Of a stretch of 64,000 nucleotides of DNA, positions 27,108 through 36,070 are shown piece after piece; position 1 is the first letter of the stretch, and each line of letters begins with the position of its first letter. Both the position numbers and the translations under genes were made by a program. The notes beneath the pieces are model-generated. The model did not search any database and was not told the origin of the DNA. It saw only the letters and a program-made list of their open reading frames with translations. Origin of the DNA: Lachnospiraceae bacterium MC2017 (GTDB lineage Bacteria > Bacillota > Clostridia > Lachnospirales > Lachnospiraceae); assembly GCA_000701625.1 (NCBI GenBank), contig JNJK01000001.1:203277-267276 (forward strand). The letters are read 5' to 3'.

Positions 27108-27120
27108 GACCTGCATTTTT
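27092..27120 (+). terminator. Terminator overlapping the acyltransferase stop codon
   Basis: Perfect 11-bp stem TGCAGGTCTCA (27092-27102) with TGAGACCTGCA (27105-27115), two-base loop, then TTTTT. The TGA stop is 27105-27107, inside the right arm. Confidence 0.9.
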
Positions 27121-27245
27121 ATTTTCCTTTTGACGTATCCTCTATCGTGTTAAAATGTAGTTAATAACAACTCGGTTAAGGCTGCGGAAATATGGCTGAC
27201 AGCTAAACTAAAACAAAATTTAATAATTGAAAAGGAGAAATCTGT

Positions 27246-28265
27246 ATGACGTATCAGGAAGTACTGGAAAAAGCCAAGACCTGCAGTGGTCCGTACTGCA
27301 AGGCATGCCCGGTCTGTGACGGAAGAGCATGCAGAAATCAGATTCCAGGCCCGGGAGCAAAGGGGGTCGGGGACACAGCTATCCGTAACTATGATCAGTG
27401 GAAAAAGATCAGAGTAAATATGGATACTCTCAATGAGAACAAAACCCCCGACACTTCTATCGAATTATTCGGAAAGAAATTCCGCTATCCGATCTTTGCA
27501 GGTCCTGTCGGAGCAGTCAATCTGCACTACGGCGACAAACTGGATGATGTAGCCTATAACAACATCCTCGTTAAAGCATGTGCTGATGCAGGGATCGCTG
27601 CATTTACCGGAGATGGAACCAATCCGGATGTGATGAAAGCTGCATGTGGCGCGATCCGTGCAAATAATGGCGTCGGGATTCCAACAGTAAAGCCATGGGA
27701 CGCTAACACTCTGAAAGAGAAATTTGCACTGATCAAAGAATCTGATTCCTTTGCTGTAGCCATGGACATCGATGCCGCAGGGCTCCCCTTCCTGCAAAAC
27801 CTGACACCACCTGCCGGAAGCAAGACTGTTGAAGAGATGAAAGATATCATCCACATGGCAGGTAAGCCCTTTATCATCAAAGGTGTCATGACAGTACGAG
27901 GTGCTGTCAAAGCACGCGCAGCCGGTGCTGATGCAATAGTAGTAAGTAACCACGGAGGACGTGTACTCGATCAATGCCCTTCTACTGCAGAAGTTCTTCC
28001 GGAAATATCCGAAGTTCTTTTCGGAACAGGCGTAAAAATCCTGGTTGACGGCGGTATACGCTCCGGTGTAGATATTTTCAAAGCCCTTGCTCTCGGAGCT
28101 GATGCGGTCATAATCGCACGCCCTTACGTCACGGCAGTTTATGGCGGCGAAAGCGAAGGAGTTCAGTGTCTCACTGATAAACTTGGTTCAGAGCTTGCCG
28201 ACACCATGAAAATGTGCGGTGTAAGCTCGCTTCATGAGATTTCAGGCGAAAATATACACTTCTAG
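27246..28265 (+). CDS. FMN-dependent alpha-hydroxy-acid oxidizing protein
   Basis: 339 residues. The FMN-binding TIM barrel is marked by IVVSNHGGRVLDQCPSTAEV (catalytic HGGR region) and ILVDGGIRSGVDIFKALALG, the family's phosphate-binding site. It oxidises 2-hydroxy acids such as lactate or a related alcohol. Unusual for the family is a cysteine-rich N-terminus (CSGPYCKACPVCDGRAC, residues 13-29), a possible metal or Fe-S site. Its own leader follows the acyltransferase terminator; the ribosome binding site is AAAGGAG. Confidence 0.87.
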   Translation: MTYQEVLEKAKTCSGPYCKACPVCDGRACRNQIPGPGAKGVGDTAIRNYDQWKKIRVNMDTLNENKTPDTSIELFGKKFRYPIFAGPVGAVNLHYGDKLDDVAYNNILVKACADAGIAAFTGDGTNPDVMKAACGAIRANNGVGIPTVKPWDANTLKEKFALIKESDSFAVAMDIDAAGLPFLQNLTPPAGSKTVEEMKDIIHMAGKPFIIKGVMTVRGAVKARAAGADAIVVSNHGGRVLDQCPSTAEVLPEISEVLFGTGVKILVDGGIRSGVDIFKALALGADAVIIARPYVTAVYGGESEGVQCLTDKLGSELADTMKMCGVSSLHEISGENIHF

Positions 28266-28307
28266 ATCAGTCACTTTTTTACAGAAATCTTCCGGAGGGC
28301 ATTATTT

Positions 28308-29879
28308 GTGAAAAAAATGCGCGTCGAGCAAAAATCTAACGTAAAAAATGGAGTAAAGCGGTTTGTCTTTGCCGTTCTCTCTGTTCTTTTCCAGGTATCC
28401 TGGTTTACGGTTTTTGTTGTCGGCTTAAGCTCTTTTCATACCTATATTTCAATAGGTTTCAGCATCGTTGCACTAATCGTTGCTGTACGCTTATATGGCA
28501 AACACACAGATGATGCCCTCAAAATGCCATGGATCATAGTTATCCTGGCTCTACCCGTCATGGGACTCACTCTTTACCTGCTTACAGGTCATTCAAGTCT
28601 TTATAAAAAACTCCGTCAGAGATTTTTATCTATTTCCGAGGAACTAAATGAAGCAATCCCACAGGATATGGGCGTAATAGAGGAGATGCGTGAAGAAGCC
28701 TCTGACCGTGTCGATCTGTCAGAATATCTCTCAGGTTGGAATAACTATCCGGTTTATCGAAATACGGATGTGCAATTTTTTCCTGAAGCAGTGTATGGCC
28801 TTGAATCTCAGATTGAAGACTTAAAGAAGGCTGAACACTTTATTTTCCTTGAGTATCATGCGATAGAGGATAAAGAATCCTTTACTCCCATGAAAGAAAT
28901 TCTTATCGAAAAAGCTTCGGCCGGAGTTGATGTACGTATTTTTTACGACGACATGGGATCTCTCTGGTTCATTAACGGTGAATTCAAAAAAGAGATGGAA
29001 TCCTATGGTATCCAGTGCCGTATATTTAATCCTATCGTCCCAGTCCTAAATATGTTTATGAACAACCGCGATCACCGAAAGATCACGGTCATCGACGGAA
29101 AGATCGGATATACCGGCGGTTATAATCTGGCTAACGAATACTTTAATGTAACACGTCCCTTTGGATACTGGAAAGATACAGGTATCCGTCTGGAAGGTGA
29201 CGCAGTTTCAACCCTCACAGTTATGTTCCTTACCATGTGGTATGCCATGGAAAAAAAGAAGCCTGCATATTCTGAACGCGAAGACTTCATGAAGTTTTTC
29301 CCGGAATATAACTATTCTTCAAAAGATACAGGTTTTGTCCAGCCTTACGGCGATTCACCTCTTGATACCGAACCTGTGGCAGAAAATGTCTATATTTCTA
29401 TCGCGAATCGTGCCCGTAACTATGTGTGGTTTGTAACACCTTACCTGATACTAAGTGAAGATATGATCCGAACTCTCTCTTTTGCTGCAAAACGCGGCGT
29501 AGACGTACGCATAATCACACCAGGCGTTCCCGACAAGAAATTCGTATATCAGATGACACGCTCTTACTATGCTCCCCTTGTGTCATCAGGCGTCCGTATT
29601 TTTGAATATACTCCCGGTTTTTCACATGCAAAAATGTGTGTTTCCGATGGAATTGTAGGAACCGTAGGAACTATAAACATGGATTTTAGAAGTTTTTATC
29701 TGCATTTTGAAAATGGTGTACTGCTAAGCCATTGTAAAGTTCTGAATGCCATTCATAACGATTTTATAGATATGTTCGAAGAATCGGAAGATGTGACCAG
29801 CAAATACCAAAAGGACGGGCGATCTTATCCAAAGCGTATCATCCAATGTTTGCTGCGACTCATCGCACCTCTTTTTTAG
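28308..29879 (+). CDS. cls: Cardiolipin synthase
   Basis: 523 residues. Two N-terminal membrane segments, then two phospholipase-D HKD motifs: DHRKITVIDG with H256, K258 and D263, and SHAKMCVSDG with H440, K442 and D447. It makes cardiolipin from two phosphatidylglycerol molecules at the membrane. The start is a GTG at 28308 with GGAGGG 8 nt upstream. The ATG four codons later is possible but further from the box. Confidence 0.92.
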   Translation: MKKMRVEQKSNVKNGVKRFVFAVLSVLFQVSWFTVFVVGLSSFHTYISIGFSIVALIVAVRLYGKHTDDALKMPWIIVILALPVMGLTLYLLTGHSSLYKKLRQRFLSISEELNEAIPQDMGVIEEMREEASDRVDLSEYLSGWNNYPVYRNTDVQFFPEAVYGLESQIEDLKKAEHFIFLEYHAIEDKESFTPMKEILIEKASAGVDVRIFYDDMGSLWFINGEFKKEMESYGIQCRIFNPIVPVLNMFMNNRDHRKITVIDGKIGYTGGYNLANEYFNVTRPFGYWKDTGIRLEGDAVSTLTVMFLTMWYAMEKKKPAYSEREDFMKFFPEYNYSSKDTGFVQPYGDSPLDTEPVAENVYISIANRARNYVWFVTPYLILSEDMIRTLSFAAKRGVDVRIITPGVPDKKFVYQMTRSYYAPLVSSGVRIFEYTPGFSHAKMCVSDGIVGTVGTINMDFRSFYLHFENGVLLSHCKVLNAIHNDFIDMFEESEDVTSKYQKDGRSYPKRIIQCLLRLIAPLF

Positions 29880-29912
29880 AAATGATAAACCGAAGAAAAA
29901 AATATTACAGGC

Positions 29913-29950
29913 GAAGAAACCACGAACGGGCACACGTTCGTGGTTTCTTC
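29913..29950 (+). terminator. Terminator after cardiolipin synthase
   Basis: Perfect 15-bp stem GAAGAAACCACGAAC (29913-29927) with its complement at 29936-29950. Only a weak T run follows on the plus strand. Confidence 0.7.
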
Positions 29951-30108
29951 ACTCTCATCATTGGCAGAACCCCTTAATATGTCCTGTCATAGTTTAGTTC
30001 AGGCAGTGCAGTCTTTATCACTGCACTAAGCCATCACTAATGTTTTTATTTTACATCAAATTTCGCCTCTCAGCAACCTGCGTCAAAAACGAAATGGTAT
30101 GTATCAAT

Positions 30109-30855
30109 TTATGCGTTAACAATCTGACCGAAATCAGCCTTAAGGGATGCACCGCCGATAAGACCGCCGTCGATATCAGGCTTGCTGAGAAGCTCAGCTG
30201 CGTTGCCTGCGTTCATTGATCCGCCGTACTGGATACGTACTGCCTCTGCAGTAGCTGCATCATACATCTCAGCGATATGATCACGAATAAGCTTACATAC
30301 TTCCTGAGCCTGATCAGCTGTAGCTGTCTTTCCTGTTCCGATAGCCCAGATAGGCTCGTATGCGATAACAAGCTCTTTAACCTGATCAGCTGTTACACCC
30401 TCAAGATCCCATGAAATCTGTCTCTTGATCCACTCTGTGTATGTTCCTGCCTCACGAAGAGTAAGGGACTCACCACAGCAAAGGATCGGTGTAAGGCCTG
30501 ATGCGAATGCCTTCTTTACCTTCTGGTTGATAAGGATATCGTTCTCGCCGAAGATATCTCTTCTCTCAGAGTGACCGATGATGATGTACTTTACGCCTGC
30601 TTCCTTAAGCATAGGAGCAGAAATCTCACCTGTAAATGCACCCTTATCCTCGATGTAGAAGTTCTCTGCACCAAGATTTACGTTTGTACCCTTGATAGCC
30701 TCTGCTACCGGTACGATATCGATTGCAGGTACGCAATATACTACGTCTACTGCATCGTTCTTTACAAGATCCTTAAGTGTTGAACAAAGCTCAACTGCCT
30801 GGCTGGGAGTCATGTTCATCTTCCAGTTGCCGGCAATAATTCTTCTTCTTGCCAT
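30109..30855 (-). CDS. tpiA: Triosephosphate isomerase
   Basis: 248 residues, full length. Active-site residues N10 and K12 (GNWKMN), H95 (GHSERR) and E167 ([11 protein letters not shown]) are present, and the phosphate loop YGGSM follows. Interconverts DHAP and GAP in glycolysis. It follows pgk after 327 bp of repeat-rich DNA, so it may have its own promoter. Confidence 0.97.
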   Translation of the reverse strand: MARRRIIAGNWKMNMTPSQAVELCSTLKDLVKNDAVDVVYCVPAIDIVPVAEAIKGTNVNLGAENFYIEDKGAFTGEISAPMLKEAGVKYIIIGHSERRDIFGENDILINQKVKKAFASGLTPILCCGESLTLREAGTYTEWIKRQISWDLEGVTADQVKELVIAYEPIWAIGTGKTATADQAQEVCKLIRDHIAEMYDAATAEAVRIQYGGSMNAGNAAELLSKPDIDGGLIGGASLKADFGQIVNA

Positions 30856-30896
30856 TGTTGTTTTTCCTTTCGTATTGAATATCTGTTTACGTTCAA

Positions 30897-30975
30897 TCGG
30901 ATCAAATATCTCTTGTCACGGCTCGGACAGTCACTAAGTGCTGCCGGCTAATTGTTCCAAGAGATATTTATCCGA
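30897..30975. repeat. Long inverted repeat upstream of tpiA
   Basis: CGGATCAAATATCTCTTG near 30898 and CCAAGAGATATTTATCCG ending near 30976 pair over about 17 bp with a one-base bulge. Inside lies a second stem CGGACAG / CTGCCGG. It lies 45-120 bp upstream of the tpiA start and would be transcribed as a stable leader structure. Confidence 0.6.
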
Positions 30976-31032
30976 TTTCACTTACGTATTCATTTATCGA
31001 CTAACTCTGCGCCTATCCGGCTCGAGTTGATC

Positions 31033-31179
31033 AACTTAATCTTCGTCTAGCGACTCGATTTCGTTAAGGGGTAGCACCTACGTTCTAAGCTCGCGCTCAC
31101 TTTCGTTCGCGCTCACTAAGAACCTAGGTGTAAGTTCGAACTAAACTCAATCTTCATCTAGCGACTCGATTTCGTTAAG
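31033..31179. repeat. Two 36-bp direct repeats flanking an imperfect palindrome
   Basis: The units lie at 31033-31068 and 31144-31179, sharing TAGCGACTCGATTTCGTTAAG-like sequence with only two differences. Between them, 31075-31130 is an imperfect dyad (CACCTACGTTCT... with ...AGAACCTAGGTG) containing a repeated CGCGCTCAC. The right unit ends 4 bp before the pgk stop codon. Confidence 0.75.
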
Positions 31180-31182
31180 TTC

Positions 31183-32418
31183 TCACTTATCATCAGCTGC
31201 GTATACGCCCGGAAGCTCCTTACCCTCAAGGAACTCAAGGGATGCACCGCCACCTGTGGAAATGTGAGACATCTTGTCACCGAAACCAAGGTTGTTTACA
31301 GCTGCTGCAGAATCACCACCACCGATGATTGTTGTAGCGTCTGTAGCTGCAAGAGCCTCTGCTACTGCGATAGTACCAGCTGCGAGAACCGGGTTCTCAG
31401 AAACACCCATAGGTCCGTTCCATACAACAGTCTTTGCAGACTTAACAGCGTCAGCATAAACCTTTCTTGTGTCAGGTCCGATATCAAGGCCTTCCTTGTC
31501 GTCCGGAATAGCATCTGTCGGAACAACAACAGTCTCAAGGTTAGGATCGTCGATAGGATTCGGGAATCCTGCTGCTGCAACAGTATCTGAAGGAAGGAGG
31601 AGCTTCTTACCAAGCTTCTCAGCCTTCTCCATCATCTCCTTGCAGTAATCAAGCTTAGTATCATCTACAAGAGAGTTACCAACCTTGCCGCCCTGAGCCT
31701 TGATGAATGTATAAGCCATACCACCACCGATGATGAGGGTATCGCACTTTGTAAGAAGGTTATCGATAACAGCGAGCTTATCTGCAACCTTTGCACCACC
31801 GAGGATAGCTACGAAAGGACGAACCGGATTCTCAACAGCGTTGCCGAGGAACTTAATCTCCTTCTCCATAAGATATCCAACTGCGCATGTGCCGTTCTTC
31901 TCACGGATGAACTTTGTTACAACGGATACGGAAGCGTGTGCTCTGTGAGCAGAACCGAAAGCATCGCATACATAGTCATCAGCAAGATCAGCAAGTTCCT
32001 TAGCGAACTGCTCACCTGCATCCTGCGGCTTTGTCTCTTCTTTGCCTCTGAAACGAGTATTCTCAAGAAGAACAACATCACCCTCGTTCATAGCTGCAAC
32101 TGCTGCTGTAGCCTTCTCGCCTGTAACGTTATCATCCTGAACGAAGTTAACTTCCTTGCCGAGCTTCTCAGAAAGTCTCTTTGCAACTGCTGCAAGGGAC
32201 TCACCCGGATTCGGGCCATTCTTTACCTTACCAAGATGTGAGCAAAGGATAACCTTTGCGCCATCGCCAACAAGCTTCTGGATTGTAGGAAGTGCAGCTA
32301 CGATACGTGTCTCGTCTGTGATCTCGCCATTCTTAAGCGGAACATTAAAATCACATCTAACCAGTACTCTTCTGCCCTTTGCGTTGAAATCGTCAACGGT
32401 CTTCTTGTTAAGAGCCAT
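31183..32418 (-). CDS. pgk: Phosphoglycerate kinase
   Basis: 411 residues. The N-terminal [23 protein letters not shown] and the C-terminal [30 protein letters not shown] blocks are the classic PGK signatures. Makes ATP from 1,3-bisphosphoglycerate. Follows gap, with a hairpin between the two. Confidence 0.97.
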   Translation of the reverse strand: MALNKKTVDDFNAKGRRVLVRCDFNVPLKNGEITDETRIVAALPTIQKLVGDGAKVILCSHLGKVKNGPNPGESLAAVAKRLSEKLGKEVNFVQDDNVTGEKATAAVAAMNEGDVVLLENTRFRGKEETKPQDAGEQFAKELADLADDYVCDAFGSAHRAHASVSVVTKFIREKNGTCAVGYLMEKEIKFLGNAVENPVRPFVAILGGAKVADKLAVIDNLLTKCDTLIIGGGMAYTFIKAQGGKVGNSLVDDTKLDYCKEMMEKAEKLGKKLLLPSDTVAAAGFPNPIDDPNLETVVVPTDAIPDDKEGLDIGPDTRKVYADAVKSAKTVVWNGPMGVSENPVLAAGTIAVAEALAATDATTIIGGGDSAAAVNNLGFGDKMSHISTGGGASLEFLEGKELPGVYAADDK

Positions 32419-32478
32419 TATTCAATACCTCCATATTGGATTAATTATGTCAAGCTTATCACATGATTATTAAGTAAA

Positions 32479-32509
32479 AGGTCCGGGGCCCCTAAAAGGC
32501 TCCGGACCT
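32479..32509 (-). terminator. Hairpin between gap and pgk
   Basis: AGGTCCGGGGCC (32479-32490) with GGCTCCGGACCT (32498-32509), one mismatch, GC-rich, followed on the minus strand by TTTACTTAATAAT. It may stop most gap transcripts, or act as an mRNA processing point in a gap-pgk operon. Confidence 0.75.
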
Positions 32510-32580
32510 CTTGTTTTTCCGAACTATTCGAACATTATTGCAATCGCAGTTACACTACGATCACACTTTTCAGATTTAAC

Positions 32581-33597
32581 TTATGCAAGCTCTGAGAAGT
32601 ACTTGATTGTACGAACCATCTGAGATGTGTAGGAGTTCTCGTTATCATACCAAGAAACAACCTGAACCTCATACTGGTCATCAGAGATCTTGCTAACCAT
32701 TGTCTGAGTAGCATCGAAGAGAGAACCAAATCTCATTCCAACGATATCGGAAGAAACGATCTCATCCTCGTTGTAACCGAATGACTCGTTAGCTGCTGCC
32801 TTCATAGCTGCGTTGATACCCTCAACTGTTACATCAGCCTTGTTTACAACTGCTGTAAGGATTGTTGTTGAACCTGTCGGGGTCGGTACACGCTGAGCAG
32901 AGCCGATAAGCTTGCCGTTAAGCTCAGGAATAACAAGGCCGATAGCCTTTGCAGCACCTGTGCTGTTCGGAACGATGTTGATAGCTGCAGCACGTGAACG
33001 ACGAAGGTCGCCCTTTCTCTGCGGTCCATCAAGAGTCATCTGATCACCTGTGTAAGCATGGATTGTTACCATGATACCAGACTGAATCGGTGCATACTTG
33101 TTAAGAGCATCTGCCATCGGTGCAAGACAGTTAGTTGTGCAGGAAGCTGCTGAAATGATTGTATCAGAAGCCTTAAGTGTCTCGTGGTTTGTATTGTAAA
33201 CGATTGTAGGAAGATCATTTCCTGCAGGAGCAGAAATAACAACCTTTCTAGCACCAGCGTTGATATGAGCCTGTGCCTTCTCCTTAGATGTGTAGAAGCC
33301 GGAGCACTCAAGAACAACGTCTACCTTAAGGTCGCCCCAAGGACAGTTGTTTGCATCCGGGAATGCATAGATCTTGATCTCCTTGCCGCAAACGATGATA
33401 GAATCATCTGTTGCAGAAACCTCATCAGCATGCTCATACTTACCCTGTGAGCTGTCATACTTAAGAAGGTGTGCAAGCATCTTCGGGCTTGTTAAATCGT
33501 TGATTGCTACTACTTCGTAACCTTCTGCTCCGAACATCTGACGGAATGCAAGACGTCCGATACGGCCAAAACCGTTGATTGCTACTCTTACTGCCAT
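32581..33597 (-). CDS. gapA: Glyceraldehyde-3-phosphate dehydrogenase
   Basis: 338 residues. NAD-binding [13 protein letters not shown]34 in AINDLTSP (NAD rather than NADP), and active-site C153 in [13 protein letters not shown]. Oxidises GAP to 1,3-bisphosphoglycerate; first in gap-pgk-tpi. An AGGAGGA box precedes the ATG. A promoter match lies 130-160 bp upstream. Confidence 0.97.
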   Translation of the reverse strand: MAVRVAINGFGRIGRLAFRQMFGAEGYEVVAINDLTSPKMLAHLLKYDSSQGKYEHADEVSATDDSIIVCGKEIKIYAFPDANNCPWGDLKVDVVLECSGFYTSKEKAQAHINAGARKVVISAPAGNDLPTIVYNTNHETLKASDTIISAASCTTNCLAPMADALNKYAPIQSGIMVTIHAYTGDQMTLDGPQRKGDLRRSRAAAINIVPNSTGAAKAIGLVIPELNGKLIGSAQRVPTPTGSTTILTAVVNKADVTVEGINAAMKAAANESFGYNEDEIVSSDIVGMRFGSLFDATQTMVSKISDDQYEVQVVSWYDNENSYTSQMVRTIKYFSELA

Positions 33598-33945
33598 TTT
33601 GTAATCCTCCTGAAATTGAATTATTTAAATTTTCTAGATACACTAGATTCAGGCCTGCCAGGCATATCGGAACAATTCAGGAGATAGCAAAAACTCCTTT
33701 ATTATCAGTGTGCCCAGTCAGCAATGTTTATTTTATCTGATTGACAAAAAAAATACAAGTGCATTTTAGGGCAATCCACATGTATTTGTGTGATTGTATC
33801 GAAATATGTACGATACAGCCATTTCACGAATTATTTTTTAGTCACTTTTGTATTCTTTATACATTTCTAACAGTTCACTCTTTAGTGAATAAGTAATAAA
33901 ACCTGTAGCTTTCCCGTTATTTTTTTATCAAACTGCACGGTAACT
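33598..33945. other. Region upstream of gap (348 bp)
   Basis: No gene. AT-rich; it holds the gap promoter at 33730-33758 and a leader of about 130 bp with an AGGAG-containing T-rich segment near 33690. The minus-strand end of the acyltransferase (33946) shows no clear terminator. Confidence 0.55.
33730..33758 (-). promoter_or_regulatory. Probable gap promoter
   Basis: On the minus strand, -35 TTGTAT (33758-33753), 17-nt spacer, -10 TAAAAT (33735-33730), preceded and followed by A/T-rich DNA. Confidence 0.55.
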
Positions 33946-35130
33946 TTATCCTGCTTTACGATACAGCAGATTACTCAAAAGATCCTGCACTCTGTAAACG
34001 CTTTCATGAAGCAGTACACCCACCACAAAAATAAGTATAAATACAGGAATAAAGAAAATAAGTGCCGTCACACGATTAAATGAAACTGTCTTAACCAGCG
34101 CCATAATCCCATACAGTATCACATGATGTACGAGAAATATCCCATACGAGTATTTACTTATAAGCTTAATGCACTTCGCTTCCGCCAGCGCGGGAAACAA
34201 ATTTGCGGCAGCAGTGAATAAAACATAAAAACCAACTGCTGATATCGTGCAGCAGATGATCTTCGGAACCGGCATCTCTATCAGCGCAACAACGGTAATT
34301 ACGATCACCGATATTAAAGCTGCCGCGATATTCCGCTTCTTTATATCAGCCCCTTCTTTTCTCAAAAATGGCACCACATATGTAATGAGGGCAAATCCCA
34401 GCCAAAAATTCATCATACAGGTCCAGAGGCACATATTGTCAGAAATCGTTATATGACTGTTGTAGTACTTTATGAGTACGATAAAAATATTCGTATCCGG
34501 TGCACTGGAAAAAGCATTTCTGTACAGGTTAAAAACATAAAGGAATGTCAGAATGACAGATCCGGCGATCCGTATGTGCTGCCATGCCCACTGCAGGATC
34601 GGAAAAAGGAGGTACAAAAAAATGATTCCACCCAGAAACCATTCCCCAAGGCAGTAATAATTCTGTCCGAGATGCATGAAATATCCATCCATTCCAAAGA
34701 ACGAAAACAGGAAATTCTTTCTCGGACCCCCCCAGTACCAGGTTCCAACGCGACGTGAATTGATCACATACATGATGATCCATGCCACATAAAACATTGG
34801 AAACAGGCTTAACCAGCGTTTTTTCCAAAATACAGCAAGTGCCTTGAGTCCGGATATGAACCTCTCCAAAAAGCTGCCGTCAGTCCCCGTCTTCTCCGGC
34901 ATGAACCGAGGATGATTATAAATAAGAGCCGCTCCGGACAACATAAAGAATACTGCGACAAAGACACCGCCCCAGTCCGCATTAACGAATCTTAAAAAAT
35001 CAGGTCCCTTCCCCGGAATCCCATACTCATAAAATGTATAACTGTAATGAAAAAGTACGATAGCTATCGCACTTACCGCACGTATCAGGTTCAGTGACGG
35101 TTGATTTTGTTTCTTATGATCACTCGACAA
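33946..35130 (-). CDS. Acyltransferase-3 family membrane protein
   Basis: 394 residues with about 10 membrane helices. NLIRAVSAIAIVLFHYSYTF with the conserved His is the family start. It O-acylates extracellular sugars or polymers. The start is a TTG at 35130; no in-frame ATG exists before the first helix, and the GAGGAG box is about 13 nt away, slightly long. It is separate from the shorter paralogue at 26.2 kb. Confidence 0.82.
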   Translation of the reverse strand: MSSDHKKQNQPSLNLIRAVSAIAIVLFHYSYTFYEYGIPGKGPDFLRFVNADWGGVFVAVFFMLSGAALIYNHPRFMPEKTGTDGSFLERFISGLKALAVFWKKRWLSLFPMFYVAWIIMYVINSRRVGTWYWGGPRKNFLFSFFGMDGYFMHLGQNYYCLGEWFLGGIIFLYLLFPILQWAWQHIRIAGSVILTFLYVFNLYRNAFSSAPDTNIFIVLIKYYNSHITISDNMCLWTCMMNFWLGFALITYVVPFLRKEGADIKKRNIAAALISVIVITVVALIEMPVPKIICCTISAVGFYVLFTAAANLFPALAEAKCIKLISKYSYGIFLVHHVILYGIMALVKTVSFNRVTALIFFIPVFILIFVVGVLLHESVYRVQDLLSNLLYRKAG

Positions 35131-35191
35131 ATTTTTGCTACTGCTCCTCTCTTGACATCAATTTATATTTAACGAAATGTTGTTGGATGTC

Positions 35192-36070
35192 TCATTCAAA
35201 GTCTATTCGCGTTGCTTTTCTATTCCGAAAAACATAGTATCCCTTAAAACCAACATTTCTTAAGATCTTTTCAGCCAGGTCAAAGTCTGCAGCTACATCT
35301 TTGGTCACGTGCGCATCAGACCCTACAGTTATTATCTCGCCTCCAAGCTCCCTATAGCGCTCGAGGATCGATACATCCGGATTTGGGCGATGTAAAGACT
35401 TTCTGTATCCTGCAGTATTGATTTCTATTCCCTTACCCTTTTCTATGATCGTTTTCAGAACCTCATCCAAAACATCACCATACTCAGCATAAGAAAAATC
35501 AAACACTCCACTTTTCAAAGCTGATGGAGCATATCTGAGCGGATAGTCCAGATGACCGTATACATCATAGACATCAAACGAACTCGCGCACTCAAGCTCA
35601 CTTTCAAAATAAGCCCTCACCGCATCTTTTTCCGAGCCATATGACTCCCAAAATTCTGAAAAAGCGGTATCTATCCTGTTTAATGCGTGCGAAGAGCCTA
35701 TTACAAAGTCAAAGGGATATGAAGCAACATATTTTTCATAAAAATCCTTCACATGCGGCTGCAGCCCGAGCTCAACACCAAACAGCACTTCCACAGGACC
35801 ATACATCGCGTCTCCTGACTCACGTCCTGCTCCGATCAGTAATCCATCAGGATTTTCCAGATCCCGTAGTTCATGATCACGCTTCATGTATGCCTCCGTA
35901 TCGACCATGAAACTCCCCTCCCCCTCAGGATATTTCGTATCATAGTCCATATGTTCCGTAAAGCAGATCGTATGAATCTGACGGCCTCTGGCAGACTCGA
36001 TCATGTCTGCCATCTCAGACTTACCATCTGTAGAAAATGTTGTGTGTACATGAAAATCTGAATGAATCAT
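35192..36070 (-). CDS. PHP-family histidinol-phosphatase-like enzyme
   Basis: 292 residues, HisJ/HisK type PHP domain. DFHVHTTFSTDGKSE opens the metal-binding site, and FTEHMDYD, GVELGLQPH, GSSHALNRID, YDVYGHLDYPLRY and VGSDAH supply the remaining ligands. No other histidine genes are near, so another phosphoester may be the true substrate. It overlaps the membrane gene upstream by 4 bp (ATGA), implying coupled translation. Confidence 0.85.
   Translation of the reverse strand: MIHSDFHVHTTFSTDGKSEMADMIESARGRQIHTICFTEHMDYDTKYPEGEGSFMVDTEAYMKRDHELRDLENPDGLLIGAGRESGDAMYGPVEVLFGVELGLQPHVKDFYEKYVASYPFDFVIGSSHALNRIDTAFSEFWESYGSEKDAVRAYFESELECASSFDVYDVYGHLDYPLRYAPSALKSGVFDFSYAEYGDVLDEVLKTIIEKGKGIEINTAGYRKSLHRPNPDVSILERYRELGGEIITVGSDAHVTKDVAADFDLAEKILRNVGFKGYYVFRNRKATRIDFE

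Larger units (their letters stand above)
30856..31182. other. pgk-tpi intergenic region with repeats (327 bp)
   Basis: No gene. It holds the large inverted repeat at 30897-30975 and the pair of 36-bp direct repeats flanking a palindrome at 31033-31179. The tpi start region has GAAAGGAAAAAC. Confidence 0.6.

Noticed and set aside
31033-31179. CRISPR array
   Set aside because: Only two repeat units with a palindromic, not unique, spacer of 75 bp, and no cas genes.
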